64,000 bases of DNA from NCBI GenBank assembly GCA_016617855.1, contig JAECUM010009479.1, forward strand, positions 1 through 64,000. The letters are read 5' to 3'. The notes below the pieces were generated by a model. It was not told the DNA's origin and ran no database searches. It saw only the letters and a list, made by a program, of their open reading frames with translations. The DNA comes from Megalonaias nervosa (taxonomy: Eukaryota; Mollusca; Bivalvia; Unionida; Unionidae). Made by a program: the position numbers and the translations under genes. Numbering within the stretch: the first letter of the stretch is position 1; every line of letters starts with the position of its first letter. This document shows positions 40,201-54,400 of the stretch, piece after piece.

Positions 40201-43200
40201 CAGGCCATTACAATAATTTCTCAGTTTGTATACGCCCACCATGCCATGCTGTGATGTTGTCTGTCTGTTCCCTATTTTGTTTCTACACAGTAACTAGAGT
40301 TCTCCATTATCTACTGTTGCCAGTCTTTGTAAGTACCTTGCATGTGGGGCAAGAAAGAAGCCTGTAGATTGCATGAAGAGTCCAAGATTAATTTTACAGA
40401 GACTTAAAGAAGGAAAACATGCATTGTATATCAGATACCTATATACTTTATATAAGGCATGCATTTGCAGTAAGAAAGTCACCTAGTGATCTTGGTTTCA
40501 GAAGGTCATGGTCAGAATGGCAGAAAAGGAAAATGGTTTCAACACATTGTCTGAGTTCTTTTTCACCTACTTGGAACAAACTTCAAATTTGAAAGGAGGA
40601 AGCTGCATTCTATTTTGGGTCAGGAGGTCAAAGGTCAGGGTCACAGGGACTGTATATAAGTATAGCATGTATAGGGTTTACAGGCACATCAGCACAATAC
40701 TATCTGTATGGTGCTGATTAAATGGTAAAGCCTACAAATATAAAAACAAAGATTTGCAAGAAAAATTTATGAAGAAAGGCTTTCAAATATAGAAAATATT
40801 TCTGTAAGGATGCTTAAATTCTGTACCACATCCCTTAGTCAGAGCTTGTAGATGGCTTACAAAGGAAGACACCTATAATTTTGGGGTAAAAGACCAAAGG
40901 TCAAGGTCAGAGGAACTTCAAACAGGAAAACAGTTTCCAGAAAATAATTTGAGTCACTTGCCATAAATCATAACCAAACCTTGTGGATGGCTTTCATTTG
41001 AGACAAGAAAGGTACTTGTCACTTTTGGGGCCAGTAGGTCAGAGGTCATAGCCATGGGTTGAAAATGTTTTTTTTCTCCCCTAAGCCTCCTGCCAACTGT
41101 CCATGACCTTTGTTGATCACTTAGTTCAAGACCACATACTTTGACCAAAGGTCTAGTCATTGGGAAATATAGGTCAATAATCTCCAAAGTCAGCCATGCT
41201 CTACTTGTGTCAGCTTAGAGGATTATTCAACATGGTCAGGCATATAATGTACTGTTCATGTGCTTTTGTTTATGCATTTTTTAATTGTTGGGGGAATACA
41301 TTTTTTTTACAGAATACAAACTTGTATCACAATTAAGTAAAAACCACTTGAGGTAGACAAATGAAATTTTGTGTGTGCTTATGTTAATGGTCTGATGAGA
41401 GTTTCATGCTGTTATGGCTTGTTTTCAATTTTAATTTAATTGTTGAATTTATTAGACCTGGACCATTTTGTTTAACCATGTGGCATGCATGTATTACAAA
41501 TAAAAACCTAGTTTTGTGTAGTATGGAAAAAATGTTCCTATAGTCACACTTTATGATTTCTTTTTAGATAAACTAGACATTTCTTTTTAGATAAAACAGA
41601 CAGTGTGAAGGAAGAAAAGCTCAAAACCTGTGTACCAAGTTTATTAGAAGGTAAGTCATTTTATAAGACCTCCATAAGTATAAACATGGAGGGGCAAGGT
41701 CCCTCCTCTCAGTTTCCAGTTTGAAATGTGTATGTGTGTTATTTTGTTTAAACAAATCAGATACCTTCAGCATATCAGGATTAATATGTTAACTTAAGAT
41801 TTTTCTTAACTTTTTTTTTTTTTTACCTGGATACATGAAACTTGCTGAGAGGATGCATCTTAAAGAGTACTACATCCTCCTCACAAATGTAGGATACCGA
41901 CCTATATTTCACACTTAACTGACTTTGATTAAATTTATACTTTGTTTGTTTTTCAGGCCACCAATGATAGATACATTAAGCTATATTATTTTATGTATCT
42001 TTGTTAGCACCACACACTTACCACAAAGGAAGGGGACTGCGACTGGTTTAAGTTTTGCATTTAGTTCATGACCAGCTTGTTCTTTTCTCACCCCGTATTT
42101 ATACTGTTGCACCTAGGTTAATGAAAGTTGATGAGGAGATGCATCTTTTTGAGTACTACACCATTGTACAAACATAAGTTGCTGTGACCTATATTTCTTA
42201 CATCACTGACTTTGATTAAATGGTGAATGTTTTTAATTTTATTTCTCAAGCTCAGTTTGTGTTTAGCTTGTGATTGAGTCGGTTTAGCATCCTTTGTGCG
42301 CACTCAAAATAAAATTACTAGTAATTACTAAAAACTGGCTTTTCTTTACTAAAAACAAGTAAAAAGTTAGTAAAAAAGTTTGTCATATGGGTGATTAATT
42401 GCAAGTGAATGTTAAGTAATTATTTTACTAAGTAATATTAATTATTTTACTATGTAAAATGTTATTTTTTAGTAAGTATTTGACTCAGTAAAATATTACT
42501 TAGTAATTATTTTACTTGGTAAAATATTACTTAGTAATTATTTCTGCAAAGTAAAATATTACTTAGTAATAAATTTACTAAATATATTATTATTTTTGCT
42601 AAGCAGTTTTCAAGTAAACACAGAAATAAGTAACTGTGAGTAAATAAAAGCGAGGAAATGTAAGTAACTTGTAATAAAACAAAGGAGATTGGTGAAGTTT
42701 TCACTAATGGATGCAATTTTCATCTTGCAAGAGTCATTCTAAATTACTCAAACCAAAACCGCAAGCTCTTCATGCAAGCTTGTGAGAATCATATGCAAAC
42801 TGTTATCATGCAAGCTAGTATTTGGAACTTTGTGGCAGGCTTTCACAAACCACATAAAAGAAACATTGCAGGCTTACAGGAAATTGATGCAAGCTTGCAA
42901 AATCCCAAATAGTGTAATATAAAAACTTATGCAAGTCTAAATTATTTAAAGAACAAATTTGCATAATCAAGTACATCTACTTTATTGTTTATCAAAGAAA
43001 TATTTTACTAACTATAAGATTTTCTAATTTTCAAATCACATAATCATTCCTTCTGTGTTGGATCCTCTTTAAATGTCAGTGATGCAGTTAACTGAAACTC
43101 AAAGCCTGATGTTCTCAAAATAAAAGATATCTACAACCCAAATAAAATAGAACACATTTGCCATTCAGAGCTCATTCAGTGAAACAGATTGGAAAACACA

Positions 43201-46200
43201 CATGAAGTAAATTTGTATGCAGTCAGTAACCCTCAAGGTAGGCAGAAAGTCCAAGTTTCCTCTGACCTTTCCCACCACAGTTTAGATATTTTGACATTTT
43301 TGTTATCATATCTAAAATAGGATGTGAAAGGTCAGAGAAAACTCCGACTATTTCACAGATTGCTCAACGTGAAATGAACTTTTTCTTGGCCCTAGGAGTG
43401 TATGTGTCAAATGCTGTGCATTAATTTCATTAATGGAAACGCACTGTAGTAAATATCTGCATGTCAAACTTTGCGGTTGGACTGGTTCTTGACTAATGGG
43501 GACCTGGGCAATTTAGGATCCTACAGGTCCTGGAGTCAAAGCGAAATTTTTCAGGACCGGTACCTAATAGGTTTTTGTACCATGTTCTGTGCACACTGTC
43601 GTATATAAAATCATCAAGTTTGGGCAGGCCTCACTATTGGCAGTACTCCCTCATTCCAGTAGTAGGTCAATAGCGACCATATTTTATGTGTTAGTACCAC
43701 ATTCTTACAGCAAAAGAGGCTTATTGTAACCTATATTTCATCTTTTATTGGTTTTGGTTAGTTTTTGCATGTAGCTTATAATCCCATGAGTTTTTTGCAT
43801 GTTATTTACTGATTATCATACCTAGAATCATGAAATTTGGTGTGAGTGAATTCATCTTGACAGGTTCTATAGCCTCTTTGCCAGAAGAAGTCTCTATGAC
43901 CTATATTTCATGTTCACTAACTTTCTTCAAATTTTATATTGAAAGCTCATTCTTTAGTGCTGTTTATGTCATCAAACTTAACATTTGTATGCATCTTTGC
44001 TACTACAATGCCCTTTAAACCAAAAAAGATCAATGTGTCCCACATTTTTATGAGTGTCTAACACAACTTAAATATTTGTGTTTATGACGACATTGATTTA
44101 TCAATGCTTGATCTATATACACCCTACACGACTAAAAAATTTCTTGTCATTAAGGCAGTTGGAAGTCAGAATAAATAAGTTTATTCAGTGGTAGGCTTTA
44201 CATATTGACAACCATACATTGTATCTTGTGATAGGTAAACTCGACAGGTTAACAGTGTGTTATACAATTGAATGAGTATAGGAGTTAGGTGAGTGGACTG
44301 CATGCTGTACGCTTTTATGTGATGCCTCTCAGTTGGTTTAGGTGATCAGAGTTCCTTGTCCCTGACCTTATTATACTCAACACAGTGCAGTTCTCTACTA
44401 TGCAGCTTAAAAGTTTTACCTGTTGCAAGCTTGATACTAAAATGGGTCAAAATCATCAAATATTATGTTCTAATACATTGCTCCATAGAAAAGCATATAA
44501 TAAGAGACAAAGTTTGTAACTCCAGAAATTGCAATAGTCCTTGATTTGTTATTGGTATTCCCATTACAGCAAAAACCTTTCAATAATCTAAGTGTCATAA
44601 GTTTATTTTACAATGAGATATCACACATCTTTATGAATTAGTTATAGGAGAAGTAAAGAGACAGAGAATGTTAACATTTTATGCTGTTCATCTAGACAGA
44701 CATTATTATGCTGGCCCCAGATCACTAGAATTTTCAAGACTGCAGCTTTATTCATGCACTGTCATGCCAAGGTAAGGAGGCCAGAAAATATTTATGTAAG
44801 TGTGTAGTTACTTTTTTTAAAGCAATATTTCATTAACTTTAATTGGAATTAAGAATTCCAACCATTTCAATTCCTACCAACTTTTGTACTGAATGATCCA
44901 TTTTGGTTAAACCTCCATTCTAGAGAGCTACAAACGGGGAGCAAAAAAGAGAAGATTGCTAATTGGCCAAAAGAAGTGGAACATTTTTAGGTCATTAACC
45001 CAAGTGGATTTTGACCAGTCAGCTGTTCCTAGTGGTTCGAGCGTATGCCTTTGATGCAGGAGGTCGTGGGTTTGAACCCCGGCCGAGTCATACCAAAGTC
45101 TTATAAAAATGGTACTAACATCTGCCTCGCTTGGTGCTCAGCATTAAGAGGTTAGTGTTAGGACTGGTTGTCCTGGTGTCAGGATAATGTGACTGGGTGG
45201 GACTTGATGCTATATGTCTGCAGCATGAAGCCCCAGTACTAGACATAACTATAAACTGCCACACTGCAGACACTGTAGAGATATGACTGAAAAATTGTTG
45301 AAGCTATGTTAAAAATCCAAGTCACACACACACACCAGTCAGCTGTTGAAACATTATCTGCATTATAAATAGATTACAACAGCAGTTATTGTGTGAAAGT
45401 TGGTGGGAATTGGCTGAGACACTTAAAATATTCATTTCAGATACAAATTGGCAAGAGTTTTCTTGAGGAAGTTAATTACATGCTTATAGAAATATCTGCT
45501 TGCATCTTACCTTTGGCCTGACAGTGTATTCATAATGCTTCAATCTTGAAAATATCAGTGACCTGGGCAACTGGAACATTGCCTGGCCAGGCAAAAAATC
45601 ACAATAATTTTGACATTCTCTCTTAACTTTACATTGGACATGAGAAAATGTGATAGTTCGTTGAAAGGGCTATTTTCTCCACATAGAAATGAACTCTAAA
45701 TTACTGAAAATTGCCAGATATGTGAACACCATTCAGAAATTTTTTGGCTTGACATGAAGCTGAAACATTATAAGTTCAAAATATTTACCCTTCAGTATCA
45801 AGCTAACATTGGGTACCTATGTAAAAAAAAGTGTTTTCCTTTGTATTGTGTTCAAGATTGACAACAAGTAGGCAAGTTAGGCAAAGGTTATTTATAATTG
45901 ATCTGGATTTTTGAATGATAATATTTACAGTGGAGACTAGTGTAAGTAGACTTGTTAAGTAATCATTGATTACTGTTTGTTTTTATATGAAAACAAAGTT
46001 AAATTTGGCAGGCTTATTTTAATGATATAAGGATCACGTGGTTAGATTTTCAGGTCGTTATAGCAGTTTTTTGTGGGGCAGAGGTAGGCTGGGGGTGTTC
46101 CCAAATTTTTCTGAGGTAGATAAATAAAATTTGTTTGCATTCATATGTAGATCAACTGATTAGATTTTCAATCCATTATAGCAATTTTTCAGGGTTTTTT

Positions 46201-48415
46201 TTACACATTTTATACTTTTTGGATTTGGATCTTTTTTCATGCAAAACTTGTTAACATAATTAAGCAAAAACCACTTATGATAAATTAAATTCGGTAGACA
46301 TGTTTTTTTGCATATGACCAGAATATATTTTCTTGTAATTATATACATTTTTCAAAGTTTTTATAGCATTTAAACATAGACGTTTGAGTTTGCAATAGGG
46401 CAGTAAGGGCATATATGTTTTACAAACACTAATTTTGCTGGGATTTAAAAATGAAACGACAAAACATTCTAGTGCTTCAGAGTCTGGTCAGATCAGATAC
46501 ACGCGTGAAGACTAGATTGTTACAGATGGGGATCAACACCTATGCTTTCACAGTTGTTAATAGAAAAAGACACATAATAGGATAAAATAGGTGTGGGTGT
46601 GTGTGTGTGCACATACATACATACAGTCCTTGAATATTATGAATGTTGAAAAAGGAATGCATGAGCTACTTTCTATTTTGCAGGATTGGTAGCAAAACAT
46701 AAATGCAGCTTAGTCCGAGAACAAGAAAATGGCCATTGCATCAATGCAGAGGCTTTTGAGAACCTAGTATTGTGTGCCGAGGTAAGTTTCATTAATTGCT
46801 TGTAATGATGCTCTAATGACTCTAAAGTTGTATCAAGAGTATCACTGGTTTTTAGCTCTCTACTGTTCATCGATCATGTGAGCTTATGGGATGGCAAGGT
46901 GTCCGTTGTTCAGTGTTTATCCATCCGTTATTTATCCAGTTTTGTACTGCTCCTTCTCCTAAATGACTTGGAGGATTGCCATGCAACTTACAAACACGTT
47001 CCTAAAGGAAACTGGTACTGCTCAGACATCCAGCATTGCTACCGCAGCAGCCATTTGAGAATCTTGTTCTCACTACTCCTCCTGAATGGAGGGTCATATC
47101 AAGATGGGGTTTTCAGTAAAAGACTTTGTATGATGTCTTTATATCATTTTCACTAATAACTGTTGGAATACCTTGTGCTTTTTCTTGTTACTTACTGTCT
47201 GTACTTATTACACAGCGTATTCGATTTTAGGCAGTGAGTGGAAATTACAGCTACTGGATCCTGTAAAGATACATATGCATTTAAAAAGAAATAAAATTGT
47301 TTTTTATTTTGGGGGTTTTTTTAGGGTTCAAATAAAGCAAAAATGTGTAAAAAGCTAAAAATTTTAACCAGAATATAGAAATGACATAAATTTATCAAAT
47401 AACTTTGTTGATCTCTAGGAATGAAACACAGTAAATAAAGATGAGGGGGGATGGTGTCATTTATCATTTGTCAAATATTTTTCATTGGCTCTTTAAATTT
47501 GGGGTTCATGGTAATGGCAGAATCCATGAAAGTTGGTACCCCATGAAGTGAGTGATACTACAGGATTAGCAATGGTTTCAGCACTCAGTAATTAAAAAGA
47601 ATAAATGGTTTTATCCTTATTCCTGAAATTCTTTTCAGCCATTAAAGTGTCAGTTCCTCTGAGAAACTCTTATTAATTTAACCTTAAGCTTTTGATGTGG
47701 CTCTGCATCCATCATGTATTGCACAACATGCCTCTGTCAGCAAAATTGCTTTTTTAAACTTACTGTCAGAAACCACTGAGCCAGCTTGGACCAAATAGGC
47801 TCAGAACATCCTGGCCTTTGAGCTCTTAAATTTATGCAAATGTTGATGAACTATCAGACATGGCCACCAGTACTAAAAATATAAAATCCTTTTAAACACT
47901 TGACAGAATTTGATCAAATGTGACAGAAAGCATCCTGACAGGAGGACCTTCCAAATTCATACAAAATAATGCTGATCAGCCATAATAAGTCCCTTTAAAA
48001 TTAGAAAAGCATCTGTAATAGATAATAGAAAATAGCTTAAATGATTATATTCCCAAATGACTCATGGAGGAGTTTGACCAGACCAGACAGAAAGTATACT
48101 GGCATGTAACCTTTCAGTCCATACAAATGATGCCGATCTGCCATCAAATAATGGCCATCATTAGATATGGCCACTATTGCTACGAAATTTAAAAATACTG
48201 TACTGGCTTTTTTTAAAGAAAGGGAAGTAATCTATGATGATGACTAGGGAGAATCAAAGGTTTCATATTGAGATGAAAAATCCCTTATTACAGAAACTTT
48301 TTGAAAACAATTTTAAAAAATTAGTTGTATAATACAGGACTGATGAATTTAAATAAATCATGTCATTTATATTAATGGTTTATTTGAATAAGTTTGTAAT
48401 ATATGTATATATACA

Positions 48416-48494
<79 letters not shown>

Positions 48495-51400
48495 ATGTAT
48501 ATGTAATTTAATTACTTGTGTTTTAAAACTCTTTTTTATTTTATTTTTGTTTCATTACATTTTATTGTAATGATAATTTTCATTGGATTTGAATCTCTTT
48601 TTTATCCGGAAAATTTACTTGACCCGATTAGAGTGTACTGTTACTTCAGCACTATTTTTAGCTCACCCTGGTTCATAGATTTTGTAAACATTGAGCAGAA
48701 ATGATCGGCTATTACCAAGGTCATTTTCGGCCCACGTGTTAGCTGAGCTGTAAACAGCTTTTTTTTATTATTCATTTCCAGCATGAGAGTTTGATTCTTA
48801 GATAGGGCTATTCTAGCTACGTGATAAATGGCATTTTTTTTTATTGCGGTGTTCAAATTAATGATCACGTTCACCCTGTCATGTGAGCCACCATGCGATC
48901 TAAAATCGAGGCTTAAAACGGCCATTTTCTACTAGATTTGTGAGTTGTATTCCTACACCTTGAGGGTACAAGGTGTTTATATTGTTGATGTCGGCTTGTT
49001 CTGAAGTTCATATATTTTTTGGAATTTAATAATTCATATTCTCTAGAAAACAAAACAAGTGCTTCTTCTTTTTATAAAATACTTGGACAAAAACATTCAG
49101 TGGAAATTTATTCTGGAATTCTAAATGGGAACATTATAAATTGTGTTTCAACGAGGAATTGTTGCCATTAGTACAACGACTTCATCTGATGTCATCGCCT
49201 TCCGTACTGGAATTTCATCGAGATTCGAACCTGGATTCAGTTAGAACTGTTTAGTGATAGGACTTATATTTTTCAATCTTACGATTAAATTTTGGATTAT
49301 ATTCACAAACCGTAAGTCCTGTTTTCTAATTTTTACATTGTTTTTAGAGAAATAAATCATTTTTGGTAAATTTACAAAGCTTATTGACGTCACTCTTTTT
49401 TTTTTGTTACATTTGTATGAGCCTACACGTACATTTAACAAATTGCTTACTCAGGAATTAATGTTTGATAGGTGGTGATAACAGATTGATCACTTTGGAA
49501 TTAATGTTTGATATGTGATAATAACAGACTGATCACTTTGGAGTTATTGATTGATGGTTGTAATCAAAAGCTGAAAACATTTATACACACCAGATTGTCA
49601 TGTTTACTATATCCATATTTGATGTGGGATTGTTTATATGTATTTCAGAGTGTCTCCCACATAACAGTGCTTGCAGGAGTCTGCCATAGGATACTGAAGC
49701 CAATCAAAACTGCCTTCAACAAAAGAAATAAGAAGAAAAAAGGGCTCAAACCGGTAATTAAGAGAACATGGAATTTATAATCCATAAAATACATGCAGTA
49801 ATTTAAGGAGTCAACTACTTTAGAAAATTTTTATCCCATACCACATAATGAGGAAGCAGTAGACAATTCTATCTTAGTCTGTCCATATGTATATACAGCA
49901 TATATTCTGTTTGTAGCTGTGGATTACCTTTAGGGATATCATATCAAGTTGAGCTTCATAGGATGAGTTCTTTTATGTCTCAGGAGTAAATTGTTGACAG
50001 TTTTATGAAAAGGATATATCTGTTTCAAACAAGGGTCTGTTCTCAACTTGGGCACATAGAAAAGTTGGATATGTGCTTTGTGGCACAACAACACTTTGAA
50101 GGTTATGTTGTCATGAGGAAAGTTGAATAAAGCAGTTTGCCCAATGCCACACCACTGTAGCTAATCTGGACTGAGCTGGTGGTGGGAATTGAACCTGCAC
50201 CATTCAGTGTTGTATCTCGAGTACATTTTAGTATAATATGCATGCATTCATGAAAGTCTGGGGGTCATTTGTGCCATAAAATAGCCATTGTTGGCATGAA
50301 GTTCAATTTGTAATGCATCATTCATTTTTATCATCAGTCAAAATCCTGGACAAACCTTGACTTTTGTGAACTTGAAGAGCTTGAAGTAGCATTGTAAGGG
50401 CTGTAGTACATTACCTACAGCTATTGCAGTGCTAGCCTCTTCCCTATTATTAATATTGGGGGATGAGAATTCGCTCCCTAGTCACACATAGCTGCCAAGT
50501 GACCTGTTTTTCTGATATTTGTCCCATATTTTGGACCTAAATACAGGTGTATGTTTTTCTTGCTAAAAATACATTTTTTAATATATAAAAAAAATAAAAA
50601 ATTTCCTTGCAATTTTCTGTTTAGAACAGGCACTCTTTTCCATTCTGATAGAAATGCAGCACATGTATATAGGAATAAAGTTCTAAAATATGATTGGTTC
50701 ATTCGAAATCGAGGCTACCATACCTGTCATTAACCGCCATATTGGATTGCACAGATAGCTGCCGCTATCACTGTATCTCATCTTCGTAATATTTAGCTTC
50801 TTGTCATGTTGAAAAGGAAAGCAGAATAGTCAGAATTCTCTCCAGGAAAAACAAGAAAACAGAACTGGAAGGACAATTGTGTCATTCTGTTTAGATTTGT
50901 GAAACCATCTAGTAAAGGAGAAAACTTTACATTGTGCAAATTGTGTAATGTGATTTCGCTTTTGGGCATGGAGGTGCCTGTTACATACAGGAGCATGAAA
51001 AAGCTAATAAACATCAACTTGCTGCTTCATCATCAACAACTCAGCCTGAGCTTATGACATATGTAAATACCAGAGAGAACCTTGATGTAATTTGATCGAA
51101 ATTCGGTTTATTAAATTTCTTTTAGAAATGAACCTTCCTCTTTCAGTTATTAGTGTTGCTGGCAATTTATTTTGCACACATTTCCCAGACAGTAAAATTG
51201 CAACGGATTACTGGTGTGCTAGATTGAAAACAGTTCAATAAGAAAATCACACAGAATTCAGATCATCATTGAAAGATGGTACATTGGAATTGATAAAGAT
51301 TTGAGAGAAAAAAACAAGGCGTGGAAAAGACTACTATGAACAGCCTGTGTCTGAGTGGGGGTGTGTTGCACTCTTGCACCTTCTGAATGGGCACCCTTGT

Positions 51401-54400
51401 GGAACAAGGGTGCCTGTTCAGAAGGTGCAATCGTGCAACAAATGCATGTTTGACATTAAATAATTAAGGAAGTTATTGTCCTACTTTACTGATGATTGCA
51501 GATGTTGTAAATAGTTACATGTGCAAAATCAGTATTTGTTCCAGAAAATCAGTATTTTTGTTATAAGCAGTCAGTATTTGTGTACTCAGGGGTTGGCATC
51601 TATGGTCACATGCAACACACGGCACCATCCTCTTTTTTCCTTGGATCACAAAAATGTTATATGTATTAAATATTGTTCATCAAAATTTCTCATTGTTTTC
51701 ATTTTTAATGTCTTTTTGACATTCTGCTACCTTTTTGTATTGATTGATTGTTCCAGTGACTGTGTTTCATTTGAGTGTGTTCTGTGTTCTGTTTGTTAAC
51801 TTTTAGAGGATTTTTTTTGTGCCTTATTTAGCAAGAGGTGCTATATTAAATTTTTAATTGTTCCAGTGTTAGGGTAAGTATTGTGTACCCTTTTGGATTA
51901 TGGACCTTTTGAGTGTTTGAATTTTTATCTTTCAGAGCATCAGATGTTACATGGGGTGGGCAAGTTGGGGCATAGGTAGGCCACATGAGATACTCGCTTC
52001 ATCTGCTTAGTAAGCACTTGGTATGCATGCATGGACAATTTTCCAGTTTGTCAAGTTTGGTCTGACCAATTATGGGACTTCATGGAAAGCTTTCACATGT
52101 ACAGGGGGAAGAAGGGCATGTCATCCTTGTCTTATATGGATGAGACAAAAAATTTAATCATGCAGACACTTCACATGAACAAATAGGTGCAGTTTAAAGC
52201 GTCTGGGGTGCTGCTGTAAAGTCAGTCTGGTTCCCTACCAAATTTCACCAATTCTGATATGAAACCCGGATCCAAATAAAACACAGATGAACCAATTATC
52301 AAGATTTTTCGGCAATCATCATTTTTCTGTAGTTTTTGCTTGTATGCCGTAAATTCGTATATTAAGGGTAATTTTCGTAAGACTTACGGCAAAATTGTAA
52401 GAGTTGGTGGGTCTGAAAAAGCATGATGATTTTGCCCAAAGCATAATGGTTGGCATGTATGGGGCAGTAGTTTTTACCAACACTGAAGGGGATCCAGACA
52501 CCTACTGGGAATCGAAGTGTCTGCATGATTAAATTGTTGAGTATAGAATTTTTTTAAAAATGTTGTCCCGAAAGTGATGCGTGTTTAAGATGAAAGGGAA
52601 AATGAGCCTCTAGAAAAGTGTTAATAAACAACAAAGAAGAATAAAAAGGAATATTCAGATTCTTGTGAATAAAAGATGGAAGGGACACAATTACGTTTAT
52701 TGGACATCACATGCCAGTTTGAGTATGTCTCGTGGCAGGAGATATGATTGCCATCGTCATATGAAATAGGGAAAGAATTTCCAAGAATTACGTCAAGTTG
52801 AGAGATAGCAACAAGCCATTGAGTTGCATAGGGTTTGGAACTAAAGTTTGTGCAACTGGACTAGTGGTAAATAAGGCCTACACGTACTTTACAAACTTTT
52901 CAGTTGAACATAATGTTACCATCGCTGCGTTGAACTTTTAATTATGTTTTCCAGCTTTACAATAGCAGTTATTGATAATTTGTTACACCTTACTGAAAAC
53001 TGGTCAATCTTATGAAAAAAAATCAGCTGCCTTACTGAGACGGACTCGTCGGGGTTGGCAGGTCTGCTTTTTTTTCACCGAATTATGTCTTATGCTTGCT
53101 TGTATGTGGATTACTCTTTTCCGGTACCTTAGAAAATAAAACAAAAAGAGTTGTGTTTGTAACTTGTATTGTCATCTCTTAATTCCACTCATCATACAAA
53201 ATTGAGAATATTCTTAAAAAGAAAGACTGCTGTGTAAGAGCTAATTTGTCCATCATAGAGCTACGTGTACTGTCCCAGTTTTCTATTTATAGCAGTTACA
53301 TGACCTGTTTCTAAGAAAACAGAATATTTTCTTTAATTTGCAACTTTGCCTCATAAATTCATTATAATGATAATTGCTGTTGGTGCTACTGGGGGTACAT
53401 TCCTTGGCCCTCTTATGATCGGTGTTACAGAGGCTGAGATCAGTGAATCACGCATTCCTGAGAGGGGAGTCATTTAGATAGATTTGTTGTTGGGTTTGTA
53501 TGTCAGATTGTTGTTGCTGGACTTTTCTTTGACCAATATCTGGTCACTGGTCATTCACCACCAATCACCAGGCTTCAAACACAAGTCACTGGGTTTTGAT
53601 TGTCAGCCTGGAAACAGGGATTGGGATGATAACCCTACCCCCCCCCCATCCTCTGTTCCTATGTGGAAAGCCCACCCCACCCCCAATCCTTTCTGGTGAG
53701 GGAGTCTTCTTTCATCCCATGGTGCTCTAAATGTCCATCTCTTTGCTTCAAGGTAGGACAGACATGACAGGGTGTGGACCGGCTCCATCTCCTCCAGCCG
53801 GGGCCAACAAAAAGGAGGGGAGCCACCATTCACCACCCAGGCAATTTAGACAGGATCAATGATCTCACTAGCCTTGGAGCTCCTGTAGTCAAGTTGGCCC
53901 CATCACACCTATGAGTTACTCAGGGATGAGGACAACCTTATTTCGACATCTCCCTCTCCAAAGTGAGATCCTGGGAGGAATAGCTCCCTATGGACCTCTC
54001 CATCATGGTGGACTAAAGTGAGTTGTGGGAGGAACCAGTGTGGCAGTACCATCCCCACCCCCTCTGTTGGGGTTCCTGGCTTCTTCCCACCTATCTGAGT
54101 TGGAAATGGAGGAAATTTGACCTTTTCATGAAGCAGTGAATGAAATTTACCATCCATCCCTCCCCCCCCCTTTTCACCCCACAACTTGTGTCCTAAGCCT
54201 TCTGGTGCTGAGGACAAGAAGGTTCTCTTCTGTCTAGAAGGGCCCTCTGTGGCATTAAATTGTAACCCCCTTCATTGTTCCGGTGCTAGGTTTTACCCTT
54301 TTTGAATTATAGATCTTTTGTGTACATGAATTTTTATCTTTAATCTTTAAGAGCTACTGATATTGCAAGGGATGGGCAGGTGGGGGCATAGGATGGCCCC

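Noticed and set aside
42750..42920. GCAAGCTT-rich zone as a CRISPR-like or regulated-site array
   Set aside because: No regular spacing and no constant repeat length; eukaryotic context.
46878..47156. 92-codon + frame as a gene
   Set aside because: Sits in a probable dispersed repeat right after a NAA25 donor; no family resemblance, no splice context.
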